This document shows positions 50,687 through 55,180 of a stretch of DNA of 55,180 nucleotides, one piece after another. Source of the stretch: Fibrobacter sp. (GTDB taxonomy: Bacteria; Fibrobacterota; Chitinivibrionia; Chitinivibrionales; Chitinispirillaceae); contig JAAZBG010000111.1 in the NCBI GenBank assembly GCA_012513915.1, positions 1 to 55,180 of the forward strand, given 5' to 3'. Under the pieces are notes generated by a model. That model made no database searches and was not told the origin of the DNA. It saw only the letters and a list, made by a program, of their open reading frames with translations. The first letter of the stretch is position 1. Every line of letters starts with the position of its first letter. The position numbers and the translations under genes were made by a program.

Positions 50687-52261
50687 CTAATGTTTAATCG
50701 TATCCCAGAGCGCTTTCAAATCGGTTCGTGGTTTTTTGCACAGATATATTTTTTTGTTCGACTCGTATGGCATACAAAAGAGGTTTGTAAAAATTCCTAT
50801 AGAATCAACCTGCTCAAAACCCGGTTCGAGTTCCCGGACATCGTTTGGTATTGCAATATAACAATCCTTGAATTTATGAGTTTGTTTTGTGTGGAAATAG
50901 TACCAGCCGTGAGCTGAAATCGCTTCCGGTATATCATGTTTCTTTCTGAAAAAATTAATTGCCGATGCCTCGCCGTAATTGCTGCATAATATCCCGCCGA
51001 GCTGTTCCCTGTCCTTAAAAGAGAGATCATTTACAAGATCAGCAATTTTTTTCGCAAGCTCCTCCCATCCGAACCGGTCGGCAAAATGCTGTGGCAACTG
51101 GTTAATCTGATTATTTTCATACCTTACTCCCGCATCGGCACCCATTCCCATAAGCTGTGAATATTTAATGAAAAGATCAACCGGTAATACCGGCAACATC
51201 ATTGGCACAGTTATACAACTGAGCAGCACATATACGACCGGTAATGTCCGCTGAAAGAGCTTTCGGGCAGGACTTTTAAGTCTGTTCACCGCAGATTCCA
51301 CCCCGATCGAACCGACAGCCAGAAGAACCGTATAATACGGTGTCAGAAAGTAAAATTTTCCTCCCATCAGGAAAATGATTAAAAAGAGGAAAAGATAATT
51401 GAGCCCGAAAAAACGATATTGATTCCATTTTTTTGAAAATAGAAGCAGTATCAGGCCGGTTATCCATATAGGAAGATTGACGACATTGTTGGGAAGTATC
51501 TGATTCCAGATGAATTCGGGAAGCGAGGATGCGTATGAGATGGTACTTGTATAACTGCCTGCCCAACCCATGAAGTACCAGTTGTTGTTACTCTGCCATA
51601 AAATGAAGGGGAGCAGCGACAGAAATGCGATACCTCCCGCAATCCACAACTCTTTGTTCCTGAACTGTTTTCGCTGAGAGACTGAAAGCAGCACTACGGT
51701 AATTGACAGACAGAAAAACAGTATGGTCAATTTATTCAAAAGGCCCAGACCCAGAGCTATTCCGATACCGATCCAATAGACCGGTTTGTCAAATTTGAAT
51801 AGCAGTATCAGAAAATAAAGAGCACAGGTCACACAAAGGAATTCAAGACTGTCATAAGTAAATAATGCTCCGAAAATCAGTGAACCCGAGAAGAGGCTGC
51901 ATAAACCTGTCAACGCGATCGAGAATGTTTTCCCTCCCAGTTGGCGTGTTATCAGGCAGGTAAATACAAGAGCAACCGCACCGGTTAACGCCGATGCAAA
52001 GTGCAGTGCCTTGAGGGATGTTCCTAAAAGGGTGGTAACCAATTTAAGGTAGAGTGGCGTCAATGGAAGCATGTCAAGGTTGTTAAAACTCAGATTGTCG
52101 CTGATAATAAGATAGAACAATTCATCCCGATGATATCCGTACTCAGGATTTACAAGGTGCAGTAACAGCTTAAAAAAAGCAATGGCTGTGATTATTACAT
52201 AATCACCTGACAGATAATCTTTCCAGCGTTGTTTGACTGATTGATGAATAGTGTTTTCCAT
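50687..52261 (-). CDS. GT39/PMT-type polytopic glycosyltransferase
   Basis: The 524-residue protein has about eleven membrane helices. The first outer loop carries Y-H-R-D-E-L-F-Y (D46, E47), the acidic pair typical of lipid-linked GT-C enzymes of the PMT_2/ArnT type. P-L-T-P-L-Y-L-K and Y-D-S-L-E also match. The C-terminal 170 residues form a soluble outer domain with R-E-L-E-P-G-F-E-Q-V. Such enzymes move a sugar from a polyprenyl carrier to lipid A, proteins or glycans; the acceptor is unknown. It is not obviously part of the T6SS island. Confidence 0.82.
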   Translation of the reverse strand: MENTIHQSVKQRWKDYLSGDYVIITAIAFFKLLLHLVNPEYGYHRDELFYLIISDNLSFNNLDMLPLTPLYLKLVTTLLGTSLKALHFASALTGAVALVFTCLITRQLGGKTFSIALTGLCSLFSGSLIFGALFTYDSLEFLCVTCALYFLILLFKFDKPVYWIGIGIALGLGLLNKLTILFFCLSITVVLLSVSQRKQFRNKELWIAGGIAFLSLLPFILWQSNNNWYFMGWAGSYTSTISYASSLPEFIWNQILPNNVVNLPIWITGLILLLFSKKWNQYRFFGLNYLFLFLIIFLMGGKFYFLTPYYTVLLAVGSIGVESAVNRLKSPARKLFQRTLPVVYVLLSCITVPMMLPVLPVDLFIKYSQLMGMGADAGVRYENNQINQLPQHFADRFGWEELAKKIADLVNDLSFKDREQLGGILCSNYGEASAINFFRKKHDIPEAISAHGWYYFHTKQTHKFKDCYIAIPNDVRELEPGFEQVDSIGIFTNLFCMPYESNKKIYLCKKPRTDLKALWDTIKH

Positions 52262-52516
52262 GAGTGATTCAACTTTTCTTTTTCGGGAGGTCTATTTTAA
52301 AAATATTGTTTTGTAAAAAAATAGGTGTTTTCTGGCATTTTGTCAAATATGTGGCCCTGATGCATTTATGTAATAATTATGTACATCAATTCTATGATTA
52401 AAATGCAATTAAAGGATGAGCATCAATTATTATTCGAAATCAAAGAGATATTTTAATGGTCATATTGGTGTGAGCAAAGTATACCTAAACAAGGTTGTTT
52501 TAAACTGGAATAATTC

Positions 52517-54313
52517 ATGAGAAAAAAAAGTATTAGTCTAGGGCATCAAATCATAGAGGCATTGACTTTAGAACAGATTGAATCACTTATTGACGCAATC
52601 GGTTCAGAAACTCTTCTTGAAAAAATCGAAAGTCAGGATGGGTTTCTTGATATGGACGTAGTAAGCACGGTCAGGAATGTGGTCATGAAATCGGATCTAT
52701 CCGGAAACGAGGAGTGTGACATAGATATAGCGGTGGTCTCTGATAACAAGTTGGTTAAGGAGTGGAATAGTTTATGGCAACGGTGGGCTGCTGCTGTTGC
52801 AGAAGTGGGTGATGAAAATGGAACGTATGCAATGCAGGAACATCACTGGGAACCAGCATATTTCGACGGATCGGCGCTGACCTCAGATCTTGAGAACATT
52901 GCAACGGAGATGGCACCTAAAATCGATCGCGTATACGATCTCATTAATGATCCGGCACTTTTTACCGATGCACTCGCAGAGATCGAAGATTCTATTAAAT
53001 CTTACCCTGAATGGATGGGTGTATGTGAAGGTGATGGGTGTACGCTCGGGTATCACACAACACGATGTATCTTACAATGGATCTGGATCGGGTATAAGGA
53101 TCACGATAGCCCCGGTTCGGTATTCCTGGCAAAAATCGGGGAAATCGAGTCTTTATATACTCTTGTTAATGTAGACCGCAATTCAGTTGCAAGGTACATA
53201 ATAGAAATGGATGCTGCGGTTTGCAGAGAAATCTATGAATTAATGGCAGGAGGTCTGTTTCAGAAAGAACAGGAAAATGTCTATTCGCCCTGGAATACAA
53301 TAATGCTCGAATTCAAACAGCGATATGATAAAGAGGCGTACTATGCTCAATGTATACGCGATCTTGGAGAAAACTGGCACCTGGGATTACCTCTGGTCGA
53401 AAACGCAATTACCAGTAAGGATTGGAATAGAGCAGATTCGCTTCTTTTTAAAACGTTTGCATCACACCTTCGCCATTATTCTGAAAGCGATTGGTTTCCT
53501 GAAACGTCACTTCTCATTTCAAACAGATACCATTATTCTGAAACTACTACAGAAAATGATTTATCCAGACTTCTTCAAATCTGGGGTGATGTGAGTGAAA
53601 AATTGGGCAATCGTGAACGATCGGTTGCATCACGTTTACAGGGGACACTGGTACATTATCCCGGTGATATTGATGCAGCCACCAGTACATACACATCCTT
53701 GCGCAAGGAATATTCAACACACGTACTTGATAGACTTTTCAGACAATGGCAGGATGAAATTGCCGTGAAAAGCTTTAACTGGTATCACGTTATAAGAACC
53801 GATACAGAAACATGGATTCACTGGGCAATTGAAGCACAAGTGGAGAGTGATAATGGAGCAGCCCGTTTCCGTGAACAACTGGACGGGTGGCTCAGTGGAT
53901 TGTCAGGAAGTAAAGATACATTTATAAAACATTGGAAGGAACTCGCAATTCTTACTGTCGATCTCAGTACCGACACCCACCGGAACGGTTATCGTGGTTT
54001 GTTTACAACTGCGTTTGAAAATTTAAATAGCAGAACGGATCTTGATACGTCACGGAAATGTCTTGTCGGAAGATTGTGTTGTGCGGAGACTGTAGAAAAG
54101 ATCCTTGACATTTGGAAAAAACATTTATCGTGTATCATTCCCGATCCGTCTGCATCGGGCAGCGATTATCAGCATCCCGTAGCATGGATAAAAGTATTGT
54201 TGGATCTGAATCCTCAGGCATATTCTCATCTGGTTGAGCAATGGAAGGTAATCCACCGTCGAAAAAGAAACCTTTGGCTGAAGATGAGAAGTGAAAAACT
54301 GCCGGTGGATTGA
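52517..54313 (+). CDS. Unknown large helical cytoplasmic protein
   Basis: The 598-residue protein has no signal peptide or membrane helix. It is predicted mostly helical and rich in Trp, Glu and Asp, with L-T-L-E-Q-I-E-S-L-I-D-A-I-G near the start. A cysteine pair lies in G-V-C-E-G-D-G-C-T-L-G-Y-H-T-T-R-C (about 171-187), and the C-terminus is rich in K/R. Helical repeat character is seen around 300-420. I do not recognise the family. It is well over average length and has a gga box before the ATG, so it is likely a real gene. It ends the intact part of the accessory region. Confidence 0.65.
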   Translation: MRKKSISLGHQIIEALTLEQIESLIDAIGSETLLEKIESQDGFLDMDVVSTVRNVVMKSDLSGNEECDIDIAVVSDNKLVKEWNSLWQRWAAAVAEVGDENGTYAMQEHHWEPAYFDGSALTSDLENIATEMAPKIDRVYDLINDPALFTDALAEIEDSIKSYPEWMGVCEGDGCTLGYHTTRCILQWIWIGYKDHDSPGSVFLAKIGEIESLYTLVNVDRNSVARYIIEMDAAVCREIYELMAGGLFQKEQENVYSPWNTIMLEFKQRYDKEAYYAQCIRDLGENWHLGLPLVENAITSKDWNRADSLLFKTFASHLRHYSESDWFPETSLLISNRYHYSETTTENDLSRLLQIWGDVSEKLGNRERSVASRLQGTLVHYPGDIDAATSTYTSLRKEYSTHVLDRLFRQWQDEIAVKSFNWYHVIRTDTETWIHWAIEAQVESDNGAARFREQLDGWLSGLSGSKDTFIKHWKELAILTVDLSTDTHRNGYRGLFTTAFENLNSRTDLDTSRKCLVGRLCCAETVEKILDIWKKHLSCIIPDPSASGSDYQHPVAWIKVLLDLNPQAYSHLVEQWKVIHRRKRNLWLKMRSEKLPVD

Positions 54314-54472
54314 AGTAGTTGTGAGTTTGATTTTTATGTCTCTTTGCCGTAATACCAGATTAAAATTCAGTGATGATCCTATTTTAAGACAGGAATAGAA
54401 TAAGAAGCAAGATGGTATATGTCACTAAATTATTAAGTTACAACTATTTGGGACACCCGTACGAATTTTTAA

Positions 54473-54534
54473 ATTCTCCATTTCCGCCTGCGGAGAATAA
54501 ATGGTATATTTAACGCAAAATGTGCGGAGAATAA
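54473..54534 (+). promoter_or_regulatory. Repeated ggagaat boxes upstream of the fic remnant
   Basis: attctcc (54473-54479) and ggagaat (54492-54498) form an inverted pair. tgcggagaataa occurs twice as a direct repeat (54489-54500, 54523-54534). The last copy ends one base before the ATG and could be operator, ribosome-binding site or both. Repeats of this kind fit self-regulation of a toxin gene. Confidence 0.4.
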
Positions 54535-54535
54535 C

Positions 54536-54613
54536 ATGTACATCCATGAATTAAAAAATTGGCCTGATTTCTGGTGGGACAATCAAGAACTAATCCGCCC
54601 GCTTACACGTTGA
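54536..54613 (+). pseudogene. Truncated Fic-family N-terminus (DUF4172-like)
   Basis: Bases 54536-54613 encode 25 residues, M-Y-I-H-E-L-K-N-W-P, then F-W-W-D-N-Q-E-L-I-R-P-L-T-R, followed by a stop. This matches the usual start of Fic proteins with the DUF4172 N-terminal domain (W-P-x-F-x-W-D). A ggag box precedes the ATG. Nothing resembling the catalytic H-x-F-x-D/E-G-N-G-R region follows, so only the first tenth of the gene remains. Confidence 0.65.
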
Positions 54614-54755
54614 AAACGACCCAAGGTGGTTTGTAAATTGTCTGTATAATTCTCTCAAATCTTCGGAAGAAACCTTGGCAAATGTAATGTTCAAGTACCG
54701 CATAGAACAGTATGTTTACTTTTTGCAAATACATAAGTTAAGCAGCTCAGGAACC

Positions 54756-54803
54756 CTTGAACTGACCGCGCAGCAGCGGCGAAGCCAACTTCAGGGCACA
54801 CAG
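54756..54803 (-). repeat. Hairpin repeat, inverted copy of 46085-46131
   Basis: The reverse complement of this stretch matches 46085-46131 with the same GC-rich internal part. It shares gctcaggaacccttgaactg with the repeat at 54946-54972. Confidence 0.8.
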
Positions 54804-54870
54804 ATTAAAACTCATTAATGTCCGTATTATGTAAGTCTCAACTTGAGAATGGTGAGAAACCAAAGATATA

Positions 54871-54972
54871 GTGTGTGGCCTGCACTTCAGTGCAGGGATT
54901 CAGTCTTAGTATCTGTTCACCATTCTTACAGGCACGCTCAGGAACCCTTGAACTGAAGTTCAGAGCACACAG
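54871..54972. repeat. Two further hairpin repeats
   Basis: 54871-54897 (plus) has tgtgtg and an 8-bp perfect stem cctgcact/agtgcagg around tc. 54946-54972 (minus) has tgaact/agttca around tc, with gcacacag beside it. Both belong to the family seen at 45926-46131. Confidence 0.7.
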
Positions 54973-55031
54973 AAATTTATTAATATTTTAAGTTACACAT
55001 TTTGGGGTACTTGTGTGAACTAAATTTTTTG

Positions 55032-55180
55032 TTAAAGAATAGGAATATCATTAATGTTGATATTTCGGTGTCCATGAACAATTGCAAGAATAGATATGTT
55101 GTCAGACTGCAGTTGGTAGATTACTCTGTAGGAATATATAAAAACTTCACGAATGTATTTATCATCAATCTCAGGAACAA
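55032..55180 (-). CDS. RelE/ParE-type toxin, C-terminal part
   Basis: On the minus strand, 48 codons run from the right edge to a stop at 55032. They read I-R-E-V-F-I-Y-S-Y-R-V-I-Y-Q-L, then I-S-I-L-A-I-V-H-G-H-R-N-I. This fits the C-terminal half of RelE/ParE toxins (Y-R-x-I-Y, then I-L-x-x-x-H-x-x-R). RelE types cut mRNA on the ribosome; ParE types block gyrase. Which type this is cannot be told from the fragment. The start and the antitoxin gene lie beyond the window. Confidence 0.75.
   Translation of the reverse strand, partial: VPEIDDKYIREVFIYSYRVIYQLQSDNISILAIVHGHRNININDIPIL

Larger units (their letters stand above)
54314..55031. other. Mosaic stretch with a gene remnant and repeats
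   Basis: About 700 bases containing a truncated fic start (54536-54613), an open but unrecognised stretch of about 70 codons without a clear start (54609-54818), and three hairpin repeats (54756-54803, 54871-54897, 54946-54972). The 220 bases after the 598-residue gene hold no gene I can support. Confidence 0.55.

Overview
The window looks like chromosomal DNA of a Gram-negative, moderately AT-rich bacterium. Outer-membrane PorV/PorQ-type barrels, a protein ending in a FlgD-like Ig domain, CotH and lamin-tail lipoproteins, PEGA and DUF1573 proteins point to the FCB superphylum, with Fibrobacterota-like lineages a reasonable but unproven guess. No rRNA or tRNA genes were recognised.

Left part (1-10.6 kb): the 3' end of a secreted or surface protein and two outer-membrane barrel proteins are followed by the rod-shape operon mreB-mreC-mreD-mrdA(PBP2)-rodA. 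An ATP-grasp protein comes next, then a GC-rich inverted-repeat element. Middle-left (10.6-23.2 kb): two lipoproteins on the minus strand (a CotH-kinase/lamin-tail protein and a triple lamin-tail protein), a STAS protein, a YwqK-like lipoprotein, valS, a DUF1573 protein, a methyltransferase, a TPR protein and a PEGA protein.

Centre (23.5-42.8 kb): a type VI secretion (T6SS) locus on the plus strand in the order tssK, tssL, tssA, tssB, tssC, hcp, tssE, tssF, tssG, vgrG, two DUF2169 genes, a PAAR-like gene, an Rhs gene and a probable immunity gene. TssB/C form the sheath, Hcp the tube, and TssE/F/G/K with TssA the baseplate and its assembly factor. VgrG, the PAAR-like protein and Rhs form the loaded tip. 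The Rhs C-terminus carries the R, S-x-S and E-x-E residues of an ADP-ribosyltransferase. tssM, tssJ and tssH/clpV are not in the window.

Right part (42.8-55.2 kb): a mosaic accessory region. It holds an unknown membrane protein, a cysteine desulfurase, an SH3-like secreted protein, a second vgrG nearly the same as the first in its core, and a TIGR02270-type HEAT-like protein. Beside these lies a small protein with the active-site pattern of ribosome-inactivating proteins (ricin/Shiga A-chain fold), then a GT39 glycosyltransferase, a 598-residue unknown protein, a truncated fic fragment and the end of a RelE/ParE toxin. Signs of rearrangement are a duplicated 230-bp segment carrying the 3' end of the cysteine desulfurase gene, and a family of short hairpin repeats whose stems covary between copies.

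The most interesting candidate is the RIP-like gene next to the second VgrG island, together with the Rhs ADP-ribosyltransferase. If both are T6SS cargo, this organism would arm its T6SS with two enzymes that typically attack translation or other eukaryotic or bacterial targets.
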